A stretch of 38,064 bases of DNA from a virus. Both the position numbers and the translations under genes were made by a program. The notes below the pieces were generated by a model, which worked only from the letters and a program-made list of their open reading frames with translations, was not told where the DNA came from and did no database searches. Below, piece after piece: positions 26,008-34,487 of the stretch. The first letter of the stretch is position 1. Each line of letters starts with the position of its first letter. Location: the IMG/VR virus record IMGVR_UViG_3300020176_000037, positions 1-38,064 of that record. One strand, written 5' to 3'.

Positions 26008-26218
26008 AGGGAATGGCAGGCCCCGTGGCTTTGGGCAGCTCAGGAACTTCAGGGACAGGCACTTGGTCAAGGATCGTTTTTGTCAGCTCTAGCTTCAGCT
26101 CGCTGGCGTAGTTTTTGACCATCGATGGCACGCGCGTGTAAGCCATCACGCCCATGACGGCCATGGTGCCAGACATGACAAAGCCAAGAACACCCAGCAG
26201 GTTGTAGACCTTTTGCAT
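26000..26218 (-). CDS. Small single-span membrane protein
   Basis: A 72-residue protein: MQKVYNLLGVLGFVMSGTMA, then VMGVMAYTRVPSMVKNYASE, KTILDQVPVPEVPELPKATG. One N-terminal membrane span, an amphipathic helix and a Pro-rich tail. It lies after the terminator at 26231-26257 in transcription order, so it needs read-through or its own promoter. Function unknown. Confidence 0.65.
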   Translation of the reverse strand: MQKVYNLLGVLGFVMSGTMAVMGVMAYTRVPSMVKNYASELKLELTKTILDQVPVPEVPELPKATGPAIPFK

Positions 26219-26230
26219 AGCTTAGAAAGT

Positions 26231-26257
26231 AAACAAAAGGCCCCCTTTCGGGAGCCT
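26231..26257 (-). terminator. Intrinsic terminator after the porin-like gene
   Basis: Minus strand: AGGC-t-CCC-GAAA-GGG-g-GCCT, with an internal T/G mismatch and a GAAA loop, followed by TTTGTTT. It ends the tail and porin-like transcript 38 bases after the stop at 26295. Confidence 0.75.
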
Positions 26258-26294
26258 CTTGCTGACTTGTGTGAGGAGTCGTCTGAGTTATAGC

Positions 26295-26645
26295 TCAGAG
26301 GTCAAACTTGCCGCCAACTTTGAGGTTAAAGCTGGTATCGGAGTCGATAGTGGCAAACGACAGCTCGGTGTAGCCAGGGCCGAAGCCGTAGCCAGCCTTG
26401 CCGCTGATGCCCACCTCAGTGTCGGTGCCGGTATCAGGAACGCGGATCATGGGGCCAATTTGTGCGTATGCACCATTGCCCTCGATGCCCAGGTGCAGAT
26501 CCACGTCAACACCGCCAACGCCGTTGGAGCCGGTTGCGCCAACGTTAGCCTCGGGGTTGAAGTACACCGGAGCGGCGGAGACAGACAGGGGGGCCAATGC
26601 ACTGACCGCAAAAGCGGCGGCACCAGTCACAAAAGATTTGATCAT
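26295..26645 (-). CDS. Secreted porin-like beta-strand protein
   Basis: A 116-residue protein with signal peptide MIKSFVTGAAAFAVSALAPL followed by SVSAAPVYFNPEANVGATGS. Mature sequence alternates hydrophobic and polar residues (GGVDVDLHLGIEG, GYGFGPGYTELSFATI) and ends FNLKVGGKFDL, an outer membrane C-terminal Phe/Leu type end. Similar short proteins occur in Synechococcus and its phages, from memory. It is too small for a full porin barrel; it may insert in the outer membrane or coat the cell during infection. Confidence 0.65.
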   Translation of the reverse strand: MIKSFVTGAAAFAVSALAPLSVSAAPVYFNPEANVGATGSNGVGGVDVDLHLGIEGNGAYAQIGPMIRVPDTGTDTEVGISGKAGYGFGPGYTELSFATIDSDTSFNLKVGGKFDL

Positions 26646-26656
26646 TAGAAGAAGTT

Positions 26657-26782
26657 CTAACGTTTTCCCTGGCCACGGTACTTCTTACGGCCCTTTTTTG
26701 GGCGTGAGTGTTGACCATTTCCTTGCGTGGTCCGTTTCGGTTTACCGACAACAAATGTTTGACCGTTCAGTGACTTGGCCAT
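26657..26782 (-). CDS. 41-residue basic protein (MAKSLNGQ type)
   Basis: ORF from ATG 26782 to TAG 26657: MAKSLNGQTFVVGKPKRTTQ, then GNGQHSRPKKGRKKYRGQGK. A small, very basic Gly/Lys/Arg protein of a type I recall in many marine cyanophages, where it is listed as a virion or DNA-associated protein. Its ATG overlaps the previous stop. Role not established. Confidence 0.7.
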   Translation of the reverse strand: MAKSLNGQTFVVGKPKRTTQGNGQHSRPKKGRKKYRGQGKR

Positions 26783-26973
26783 TAGATGCCGTCGGTTGAC
26801 TCCAGCAAGGAATACTTTTCAGCCAAGCCGGTGAACAGGCCTCGCATTGGGTGCGAGATTTGATCCCGGCCGTCGAGGAAGTACAGCTCCTCGAGCCAAA
26901 GCGTCCGCGACATCATCGCCTGCACGTCCTCCGCACCAGGCTTAGCGGCGATCATCGGATCAGGGCGTTGCAT
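26782..26973 (-). CDS. 63-residue conserved small protein downstream of tail fibre
   Basis: Read from ATG 26973 (MQRPDPMIAAKPGAEDVQAM; TGATG overlap with previous stop). LWLEELYFLDGRDQISHPMR, then GLFTGLAEKYSLLE is a conserved pattern I associate with cyanophage genes beside the tail fibre. Helical and acidic. Function unknown; possibly a fibre chaperone, by position only. Confidence 0.65.
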   Translation of the reverse strand: MQRPDPMIAAKPGAEDVQAMMSRTLWLEELYFLDGRDQISHPMRGLFTGLAEKYSLLESTDGI

Positions 26974-27200
26974 CAAGAACCAGCAGTGATGGCAGCGTTC
27001 AGAGGTGCAAGATCTTGGGCGTTAGTCCAGTAATCCTTGGCGACCATGATCTGCAGATGCTCGACGTTGCGGGCAACACTTGCAGTTTGCTCATCGTCAC
27101 GGCTGTCCAGTGCCATCAGGTCAGTGATGACAGTGACTGAATCCAAGGCGGCATCGTAATGACGTTGGATCTCTTCAGCAGTAAGAGTTTCGTCGGGCAT
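26973..27200 (-). CDS. 75-residue conserved small helical protein
   Basis: MPDETLTAEEIQRHYDAALD, then SVTVITDLMALDSRDDEQTA and RNVEHLQIMVAKDYWTNAQD. Acidic helical protein directly after the tail fibre gene. In related phages a similar small gene precedes the MMQRP-type gene, so the pair is probably co-inherited. Function unknown. Confidence 0.65.
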   Translation of the reverse strand: MPDETLTAEEIQRHYDAALDSVTVITDLMALDSRDDEQTASVARNVEHLQIMVAKDYWTNAQDLAPLNAAITAGS

Positions 27201-27220
27201 TGTTCTGTGAGAAGTAGAGG

Positions 27221-29710
27221 TCAGATGCCTGCAGCATCAAGTCTAGCCTTGAGTGCCGCATTTTCTGCCGACAGTTCTTGCACCGCTTTCACCAGCGGCA
27301 TTACAAACATCTCATAGCTGATTCCTTGGATTCCTTCATTGTCTTCGGTCCAGCCAGCAAAGTCAGTGACACTGTGGTCGTCTAAAGCTTGCTTGACTTC
27401 TTGAGCAATAAAGCCATACATCTTGCTGGTGTAGTCAGCTTCCGTCTTGGCTGCGTCATAGCCAGGAAGACTTGAATCAAGCTCTGAGGGTGCTTTCCAC
27501 TTATAGGTAACAGTGCGGAGGTCATTGATAAAATCAAGGCCTAGATCGGTGTTGGTCTGAATGTCTTTTTTCAGCCGAATATCTGAATCACGACTCCATG
27601 ATGCGTTTGAAGTGAACTGGTTGTGAACGCGATTGCTTGCTTTGCCAAAAGTAAAAGTGTTATCGCCCTTATCTACAATGCCGACTCCAATGGTAATGCG
27701 GTGGCTGCCATCAACACTACCAACATCTGCGCCTTCGCCAATGCAAATATTGTTAGCCCCTGTAGTGCAGCCATCGCCTGCGGCATGACCTATAAAAGTG
27801 TTGCCATTGCCAGTTGTTACGGATGAACCTGCGTAATAGCCAACGGATGTGTTGTTGACTGCACTAGTAAGATCCTCTGAAGCTGCTCTTCCAACAGCAA
27901 CATTGCTGTCGCCACTGGTGCTATTCACCAAGGCGTTATTACCTACAGCCGTGTTATTAGAGGCAGTAGTGTTACTAGCCAGAGCGTTATAGCCTACCGC
28001 TGTGTTTTTCACGCCCGTTGTGGTGTCATAAAGAGCATCTGCACCAATAGCAGTGTTTTGGTCGCCCGATGTGCAGTCTGTAAGGGCTCTATAACCAACA
28101 GCAGTATTATTAGAAGCATTGGCTGCATCAAGTGCAAGCGCACCAACAGCTACATTCTTTGAGCCAGTGGTATTTGTATAAAGAGCCTCGTCACCAACAG
28201 CTGTATTGTCACCACCAGTAGTACTCGAAGTTAAAGCGTCAAATCCAACAGCAGTGTTGTTGCTAGCCGTCGTATTTGCATCAAGCGACCGCGAACCGAC
28301 AGCTGTATTTTGCGTGCCAGTAGTGTTAGCAGTTAAGGATTGATAGCCAATACCAGTGTTGTGATCTGCAGTAGTGTTTTGCTGAAGTGCGTATGTGCCA
28401 ACTGCAGTGCCTGTTGTCCCAGTCGTGTTATTGTCTAGGGTACCATAACCAACGGCAACATTTTCGTTTGCAGTTGTATTGGAACTGAGCGCGTTGTAGC
28501 CAATAGCTGTACTTCTTATGCCAGTTGTGTTACCAGTGAGTGCGTTATAACCAATAGCAACATGGCGACTCCCAGTAGTGTTTGCATCTAAGGCAAACTT
28601 GCCAACAGCAGTGTTTTCCGCGCCTGTTGTATTAGTTAGCAGAGCATTTTGACCGACAGCTACGTTGTCGGTGCCTGAAGTATTCGAGCCTAAGCAGCTT
28701 GCGCCGACACCTGTATTTCCGCCCGCTGTATTTGCAGTTAAGCAGTTAAATCCGACCGCAGTGCTGTTGCTCCCATCTGTATTTGCATCAAGGGCACTAG
28801 CGCCAACAGCAGTATTTGAATGGCCAGTTGTGTTTTCCTCTAGCGCTGAATTGCCGACAGCAGTGTTATTGCTTGCGGTGGTGTTTCTCTCTAGAGAAAG
28901 GTAACCAACAGCAGTGTTTTGAGATCCAGTGGTGTTTTGATCTAGGGCCTCAGTACCTATAGCAACGTTTTTGGTCCCAGTTGTCGTTCCAGATGCAGCC
29001 CCAGAGCCAACAGCAGTGTTGTTGTCTGCGGTGGACAGAGTTAAAGCATTGGCACCAACCGCAGTGCTGTTGCTTGTAGTTGTATTCGCATCGAGAGCAG
29101 CAGCGCCAACAGCAGTGTTATTGGTTCCACTGGTGTTTGTTAGTAGCGCATCCTTGCCACAAGCTGTGTTACTGCTGGCAGTGTTAGCTGCAAGAGCACC
29201 TTTGCCAACTGCAGTATTGCTGCTGCCTGTAGTAACTGCGCTTAAAGCGTCTTTACCTACGCCGGTATTAGCGTCACCCTCGGTGTTTGCGTCTAAAGAA
29301 TTATGGCCTACCGCAACATTATCATCACCAGTGGTATTAGCGGTTAAAGAATCATCACCAACAGCCGTATTGCGTGCGCCAGAAGTATTTGCATCTAATG
29401 CGCCTTTGCCGACAACGGTGTTCGTTGCAACGTCACCCGCTCCATTGCCAACAATGACGGAGTTAATGACTGCATCGGTGACCGACCGGGCCCCACCCGC
29501 CGTGGTCCCAACGTCAAGCCAACCATCGTTTGAGCTATTCCTGAGCTTGATGGTGTTGGTGTTGGTGTCAACCCAGATTTGATATGCGTAGGTCGTCCCA
29601 GGCTCAGATGAAGAGCTGTTCTGGCTGACGATTGCCGCTAGGGCGTTATTGAGATCTTGACGCACAGCCTGGCCTGTGCCGTTTGCAATCACATAATCGT
29701 GAGTAGCCAT
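27221..29710 (-). CDS. Tail fibre with YadA-head-like repeats and S74 chaperone domain
   Basis: An 829-residue protein. The N-terminus MATHDYVIANGTGQAVRQDL is the attachment part common to cyanophage fibres. From residue 97 to about 672 run some 34 copies of a 17-residue repeat (NTAVGxxALxxNTTGxx), the left-handed beta-roll of YadA-like adhesin heads. The C-terminus SDIRLKKDIQTNTDLGLDFI, with YGFIAQEVKQALDDH, is the S74 intramolecular chaperone that folds the trimer and cleaves itself off at a Ser (around RDSD). It should be the host-binding fibre. Confidence 0.9.
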   Translation of the reverse strand: MATHDYVIANGTGQAVRQDLNNALAAIVSQNSSSSEPGTTYAYQIWVDTNTNTIKLRNSSNDGWLDVGTTAGGARSVTDAVINSVIVGNGAGDVATNTVVGKGALDANTSGARNTAVGDDSLTANTTGDDNVAVGHNSLDANTEGDANTGVGKDALSAVTTGSSNTAVGKGALAANTASSNTACGKDALLTNTSGTNNTAVGAAALDANTTTSNSTAVGANALTLSTADNNTAVGSGAASGTTTGTKNVAIGTEALDQNTTGSQNTAVGYLSLERNTTASNNTAVGNSALEENTTGHSNTAVGASALDANTDGSNSTAVGFNCLTANTAGGNTGVGASCLGSNTSGTDNVAVGQNALLTNTTGAENTAVGKFALDANTTGSRHVAIGYNALTGNTTGIRSTAIGYNALSSNTTANENVAVGYGTLDNNTTGTTGTAVGTYALQQNTTADHNTGIGYQSLTANTTGTQNTAVGSRSLDANTTASNNTAVGFDALTSSTTGGDNTAVGDEALYTNTTGSKNVAVGALALDAANASNNTAVGYRALTDCTSGDQNTAIGADALYDTTTGVKNTAVGYNALASNTTASNNTAVGNNALVNSTSGDSNVAVGRAASEDLTSAVNNTSVGYYAGSSVTTGNGNTFIGHAAGDGCTTGANNICIGEGADVGSVDGSHRITIGVGIVDKGDNTFTFGKASNRVHNQFTSNASWSRDSDIRLKKDIQTNTDLGLDFINDLRTVTYKWKAPSELDSSLPGYDAAKTEADYTSKMYGFIAQEVKQALDDHSVTDFAGWTEDNEGIQGISYEMFVMPLVKAVQELSAENAALKARLDAAGI
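27695..29422 (-). repeat. About 34 tandem 51-bp coding repeats
   Basis: The repeats encode NTAVG-type 17-residue units, a few shortened to 16. DNA copies differ strongly while the protein motif is kept, so the array is old and under selection. It is not a CRISPR array. Confidence 0.85.
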
Positions 29711-29744
29711 GCCTCAGCCCGCTTTGGACAACAATGCTTTTATG

Positions 29745-32700
29745 TTAAACCGCTTTGCCGTAGCCCACAGCTTGGTAAATGAAGTTGCGATCCACGTTGG
29801 CATCACTGCTGTTCAGGATGTCCACATCAAAGCCAGTGGCGCTGACATTGCTGACGTTTAGCCGCTCACCGTTGCCGAGGTTCTGAACCGTTACCGCAAC
29901 ACTGGGCAGATAAGCGTTCGTTCCACCAAGCGATGCTGTGCCTGTGAAGAACGCCTTGTCGAAGGTCACGCTCTTGGTGCTGGTGCCTGAAGCGATAGTG
30001 CCGTTGCTGTTTTCTTGACGCCGCTGGAACGTTGCCTCGTAACCCAGCTCATCAACCAAAATGTTCTGACCCGTGTCGGAGCTGTTTAATTCTGCCTTGA
30101 ACTGGAACGCCCTGGCCTCAAATGTTCCAGAAATGAACTCCCGCCATGCGCCGTAAGTCGGTGAGCCTGACGGATCATCGTTGGTGCTTCTGAAGTACAG
30201 CTTGGCATTGACTGCATCAGCGTCTGTGCCATCGAAATCGTTCCAATCGTCCACGTTTGCCGTGCGCGAATCAATCAGGTCGTTAGGGAAGAATGCCCGC
30301 GTAACAAATCGGCGCTGCAGATCCAGCGAAAACCGTGCGCCAAGATCAAGAGCATTTACAAACTGATATTCAGCAGAAGAAAGAATGTCACCAAGCGTGT
30401 CAAGAGAGCTGATCTCGTCAAAATCCGTTTGATCATCTAACTCTTCGTCCCCGTCAATGATCAGCCCGTCTAAGCCCTCGTCATAGAAGCAATCGGTCTT
30501 GGTCCCTTGGAACGGTGGACTGTCCAAATCCTCTCTACGAGTTTCAATCGCAAGGCGTCCCAGAGTGTCTGGGAACTGCATGATGACGCTGGTTGCGTTC
30601 GTACTCTTGTTGCCTAGGTCGTCCTCAAACTTGGCAAATATCTCGCCAGCAACTAGCGGGACGACGGCTTCAGTTGAGTTACCCGCAACAGCAGGGATCA
30701 GATCAACAGAGTTAGGCCAAGTCGCCGTCCCGTCAGTTAGGTTGCTGTGCTTGATGTGAACAAGGCCGTTAACCTTCACGTCTAGGTCGACAGTTTGATC
30801 CCAGCGCAGGCGAGCACTGTTAGCACTGATTGGTTCGATCGACAGATTCTGCACATCAGCAGGCACTGCTGTCTTTCCAGCAAGCGTAAAAGTTGCCTTT
30901 GCAATAGTGCTTTGTTTGCCTAAGTAGTTCCGTGCAAGAACTTCAACCTTCAGCGTCCCAGCGCGTAATGCCCGGAGCGTGATTGATGGAGCAGTGCTAG
31001 CCACTGCCGTGAAATTGTCATCATCAATTTTGTACTGGACGAGGAAATCATTTACATTTATTCGATTGTGACTCCAGCTCAAATCAAAGCCGGTGTGAAC
31101 CGTTTGACCCTCTTGATATAAGAACTCAGTGCCTGCCAGAGCTTCTGGAGCTTCAGGCGTGCCAGAAAGATTGGTGATGTCTCGCGTCGTCAACGAAACA
31201 TTTTCTTCGATGGCATTGTAAATTGACTCGTTGTATTGAATCGCACTGACGCCATAAACTCCATCGCCCGTCTCCGCTACTGATAAGACACGAAACTTTT
31301 GAGACTCAATATCTGAGGTTTGAATTAGATAAACAGCTGCTGCATTTGGTGCCTCGCTGAAAGCGCCATCACTTGTGGTGTCATCAATGGTAATTTCCGC
31401 TCCAGAAATACTAGAAATAGGTCTAGTTTCAACTAAACCTGTAGGCAGCAAAACTGAAAGCGTGGGGCTATTGGAAAGGTTCACTGACAAATTTGTATCA
31501 CTATCGATCGTTACGACTGTTGTTGTTGCTGAGCTGACACGCCCACTTCTGCGTGTTCCACCGCGCATTGGGTCGGCAATATCAACAACCATCCCAGGGC
31601 GGAGAATAATGCCGCTATCGATTGCAACCGCAAACTCACAAGTCTCTGTCAGGTTCTGCTCGGACAACAACGTCCACTTGCCAAGACGATGGGCCTGCCC
31701 TTGGCTGTAACAACCAATAGCCTTGATGTCCTTTTTAATGATCCCGTACTTAGCAACAGCGGCATGATTTTCGACGTATTCATATTCAATATCTCCGCGA
31801 GTGTCGTAAGACTGCCAAGCCACAACAGCAACGGTGTGGCGTGATTTTTGCGCAGAACCTGAATAAGAGAATGTCCCTTCTACTACATTGGACGGACCAA
31901 GCAAATACTGTGCATCAGTTGGCTTATCCTGCAGAAGCACCAACGACCCAGAGCCATAATACGCAATACCCCGGAATACAGCAGTCAGCTGCTGAATGAC
32001 GTTGTAGACCTCATCGCGGTTGTTGATCAAAAGATTGAGGCTGAACCTAGGCTCTTGGCCGCCCTTGCCGTCATCGACAAGCGTGTTGCAATACTGACTA
32101 ATGGCAAAAAAGTCGTAGCGGTCGAGCGTGTCTTCTGGAACGCCTGCCCCATATCGTGTGTTGGTCAACAGGTCATAAAGGCACCAAGCTGGATCATTAG
32201 TCCAAACTGGACCGCCTGGTGCTCCTGAATCAGTACTGAGCTGACCGTTCCAAACCCCGCTATATGTGATTCTTCCGGGTATTCCATTTGAAATGTTTTC
32301 AGTAGCGCCAGTTGATACAACAAGCCTTGTTGTTGCACTTGTATCTATTTTTGCATTAGTCGGCACACCGATCTTAATGCCTCGTATTAGATATTTACGA
32401 GACGGGATACTGCCAAATTGACGAGAATCAAACCGCAGGCCAACAAGCGCAGAGTTTGGATAACGGAACTTTTCATCAATAATCTCGGTGTAGGCCTGAA
32501 AGAATGTTGAACTAGCGCGGCGTGTGCTGGTTTCGTCTGCACTGACGCGCACCATGCGAATGTCAACAGGGAAAGCACCGCTAAGCGTGATCATGTAATC
32601 ACGCTGATACTTTGCGCTGCTCTTGCCGCTGATCGTGTCTGAAATTACGTCGTTAAAACCACCGCCGTTGTACTGCACTTGAATCTTGATGCTGACAGTG

Positions 32701-33143
32701 TGGCCGGTGATGTCACCGTCATCCTCAACAATGCGAAGCGATGGGATCGTCAGAGTCACACGAACACGATCAACGTCAGTGTCTGTAATCGATCGAGTGA
32801 CAGGGCTGCTGTTAGTAACTTCAGAATTGACTGCCTGCTCGGATTGCGTTGACCCGAAATCGCCAGGAATGTGGGTTTGAGTTTGCGTCCCAATGCGCGT
32901 AACAATCGTAAAGTCGCTGAAATTATCTGAGCCGTCAGCGTTCTGTACTGGCGTGTCTTCCAAGAAAATACTCTTGTTGCCGTCTTCTAATCCTTGAATC
33001 TCGCCCTCGCTAATCAGATCAAGAACAGTGGCGAACTGTACTGACTGAAGAGTGTCGTCAGCCTCTGTTGGCGTATGCGAACCGCCGCCGCCTTTGCCGC
33101 CGCCGCCGCCGCCAGCACCAGCGATGTATTTAGTTTGCGTCAT
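29745..33143 (-). CDS. Tail tip / central fibre protein (lambda J-like)
   Basis: An 1132-residue protein with the J-type Gly-rich start (TQTKYIAGAGGGGGGKGGGG). SVQFATVLDLISEGEIQGLE follows, then the J core (AWCLYDLLTNTRYGAGVPED, DRYDFFAISQYCNTLVDDGK). Fibronectin III-like segments (ALAGTEFLYQEGQTVHTGFD, LSWSHNRINV) and a beta-rich C-terminus complete it. It forms the tail tip that contacts the receptor and opens for DNA exit. Order K-I-J matches lambda. It overlaps gene I by four bases. Confidence 0.9.
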   Translation of the reverse strand: MTQTKYIAGAGGGGGGKGGGGSHTPTEADDTLQSVQFATVLDLISEGEIQGLEDGNKSIFLEDTPVQNADGSDNFSDFTIVTRIGTQTQTHIPGDFGSTQSEQAVNSEVTNSSPVTRSITDTDVDRVRVTLTIPSLRIVEDDGDITGHTVSIKIQVQYNGGGFNDVISDTISGKSSAKYQRDYMITLSGAFPVDIRMVRVSADETSTRRASSTFFQAYTEIIDEKFRYPNSALVGLRFDSRQFGSIPSRKYLIRGIKIGVPTNAKIDTSATTRLVVSTGATENISNGIPGRITYSGVWNGQLSTDSGAPGGPVWTNDPAWCLYDLLTNTRYGAGVPEDTLDRYDFFAISQYCNTLVDDGKGGQEPRFSLNLLINNRDEVYNVIQQLTAVFRGIAYYGSGSLVLLQDKPTDAQYLLGPSNVVEGTFSYSGSAQKSRHTVAVVAWQSYDTRGDIEYEYVENHAAVAKYGIIKKDIKAIGCYSQGQAHRLGKWTLLSEQNLTETCEFAVAIDSGIILRPGMVVDIADPMRGGTRRSGRVSSATTTVVTIDSDTNLSVNLSNSPTLSVLLPTGLVETRPISSISGAEITIDDTTSDGAFSEAPNAAAVYLIQTSDIESQKFRVLSVAETGDGVYGVSAIQYNESIYNAIEENVSLTTRDITNLSGTPEAPEALAGTEFLYQEGQTVHTGFDLSWSHNRINVNDFLVQYKIDDDNFTAVASTAPSITLRALRAGTLKVEVLARNYLGKQSTIAKATFTLAGKTAVPADVQNLSIEPISANSARLRWDQTVDLDVKVNGLVHIKHSNLTDGTATWPNSVDLIPAVAGNSTEAVVPLVAGEIFAKFEDDLGNKSTNATSVIMQFPDTLGRLAIETRREDLDSPPFQGTKTDCFYDEGLDGLIIDGDEELDDQTDFDEISSLDTLGDILSSAEYQFVNALDLGARFSLDLQRRFVTRAFFPNDLIDSRTANVDDWNDFDGTDADAVNAKLYFRSTNDDPSGSPTYGAWREFISGTFEARAFQFKAELNSSDTGQNILVDELGYEATFQRRQENSNGTIASGTSTKSVTFDKAFFTGTASLGGTNAYLPSVAVTVQNLGNGERLNVSNVSATGFDVDILNSSDANVDRNFIYQAVGYGKAV

Positions 33144-33781
33144 GCCACTACCTCATCAACATCAAGACCGCTTGAAATAATTGCTGAGCCAACAAATACC
33201 CGCCCATACGCTATCGGCACCGGCAAGCCCTGCTTTGACGTATTAACGACATTTGAAAATGTAAACGATTCGAGCTGGACTGACTCATCGAGCTGTGTTG
33301 GTTGCGGCTGAGGAGAAATTGACTGACTAATTCCTAAAAACACCAAACCGACGCCGATATTTCCAGCAGCAGCCGCAAGACCTGCCGCAAGACCAGTTGC
33401 CCCAGGGACTACCGCGAACCCACCTTTCGCCGCGATAAATCCCACACCCGGAGCTGCAATAGCTATACCAATCAACGCAACTCCTGCCAAAATCGTACCA
33501 AGGCCACGGCCTGCACCCGCAATCACAGGTGTAATGCTAAAAACATCTTTTTCGCTCCAAGGCATTAACAACGGGCTTAAATCTTGCTCGGTTGCTTTTT
33601 CTTTGCTGACCGTTACCCGATAACCAACGCCATCTTTTTCGCTATCAATTAGCCACTTTTCAAGACCAGGGAAATTTACACATAAGGCTTTAATTGCCTG
33701 AGCCGGTGTTGCAGCCTCAAGCTCGAACCGGCATTGACCTAATTTCTTACGAAGTGCGCCGTAGACCTTAACGACTTTCAT
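33140..33781 (-). CDS. Tail assembly protein (lambda I-like)
   Basis: A 213-residue protein: KVYGALRKKLGQCRFELEAA, then TPAQAIKALCVNFPGLEKWL is the ubiquitin-like N-terminal domain of TAIL_I proteins. A Gly/Ala-rich hydrophobic section follows (GAGRGLGTILAGVALIGIAI). The C-terminus NTSKQGLPVPIAYGRVFVGS is the usual ending. Required for tip assembly in lambda. Overlaps gene K by 14 bases and gene J by four. Confidence 0.88.
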   Translation of the reverse strand: MKVVKVYGALRKKLGQCRFELEAATPAQAIKALCVNFPGLEKWLIDSEKDGVGYRVTVSKEKATEQDLSPLLMPWSEKDVFSITPVIAGAGRGLGTILAGVALIGIAIAAPGVGFIAAKGGFAVVPGATGLAAGLAAAAGNIGVGLVFLGISQSISPQPQPTQLDESVQLESFTFSNVVNTSKQGLPVPIAYGRVFVGSAIISSGLDVDEVVA

Positions 33782-34487
33782 GTCTCAAGGCGCAAGCAGT
33801 GCTCTTGCCATAGTAACTGCTGCCGAGGGTGTAAACATCCCTGCTCGACAGCCTTCCCTGCACATGATGCAAGATCTGGGAGTCTCCCAAGTAGATCGCA
33901 GCATGGTTTGGCAATGGCGAAACCAGCTGCATCAACAAGGCATCCCCAGGCTGCAACTCCTCAACTGGAATTTTGCGGAAGCCCTCAGAAGCAAAGTTGT
34001 CTAAATACAGGTTTTCACCTCGCTCCCAAAACTTGTCCTGTCGGTCATAGTCCTTGAGCTGTAAGCCCCATTCCCTTGCGTACCAGTCGCGGCAAAGGCT
34101 ATAGCAGTCCACCACACCGAACACAAACTCACGTCCCACATACGGAAGCTCAAAGCCCTCAGGCTCGCAGTAGCCCCAGCCTTCAGTGTTTGGGTTGACG
34201 ATGAACCACGGCAGACCGGACTTTTCGCACGCAACACGATCAGCCGGTGATGGAGCGGGATTGGTTTTGGGGTGACTGTGGACAACAGCAACCACCTCAC
34301 CCTTGTCTTCTACTTCATTCCAGCCGTCAAGAATGAAATGGGCGTCAGGGGTTTCAGCAATGTTGCGGCATGGAAAGTAACGCCGACGCCCTTTGACTAC
34401 AGCAACTAGACCACAGCTTTCACGCGGGAACTCATCTTTTGCGTGCTGAAGAATCTCAGCCTGCATTGTTGCTGTTAACTTCATCAT
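33768..34487 (-). CDS. Tail assembly peptidase: JAB/MPN plus NlpC/P60 (lambda K-like)
   Basis: A 239-residue two-domain protein. The JAMM part has an N-terminal Glu (FPRESCGLVAV) and HSHPKTNPAPSPADRVA, with the metal-binding His-x-His and Asp. The NlpC part has VDCYSLCRDWYAREWG (catalytic Cys) and NHAAIYLGDSQILHH (His). It is part of the tip assembly complex and may locally cut peptidoglycan at DNA entry. Both active-site sets look complete. Confidence 0.92.
   Translation of the reverse strand: MMKLTATMQAEILQHAKDEFPRESCGLVAVVKGRRRYFPCRNIAETPDAHFILDGWNEVEDKGEVVAVVHSHPKTNPAPSPADRVACEKSGLPWFIVNPNTEGWGYCEPEGFELPYVGREFVFGVVDCYSLCRDWYAREWGLQLKDYDRQDKFWERGENLYLDNFASEGFRKIPVEELQPGDALLMQLVSPLPNHAAIYLGDSQILHHVQGRLSSRDVYTLGSSYYGKSTACALRHESR

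Noticed and set aside
27695-29422. Repeats resembling a CRISPR array
   Set aside because: Period is 51 bases, units are diverged at DNA level but conserved as NTAVG-type protein repeats within one long open frame.
28971-29582. Plus-strand ORF of about 200 residues opposite the fibre repeats
   Set aside because: It is the periodic antisense shadow of the tail fibre repeats, with low-complexity Val/Ala/Pro composition.
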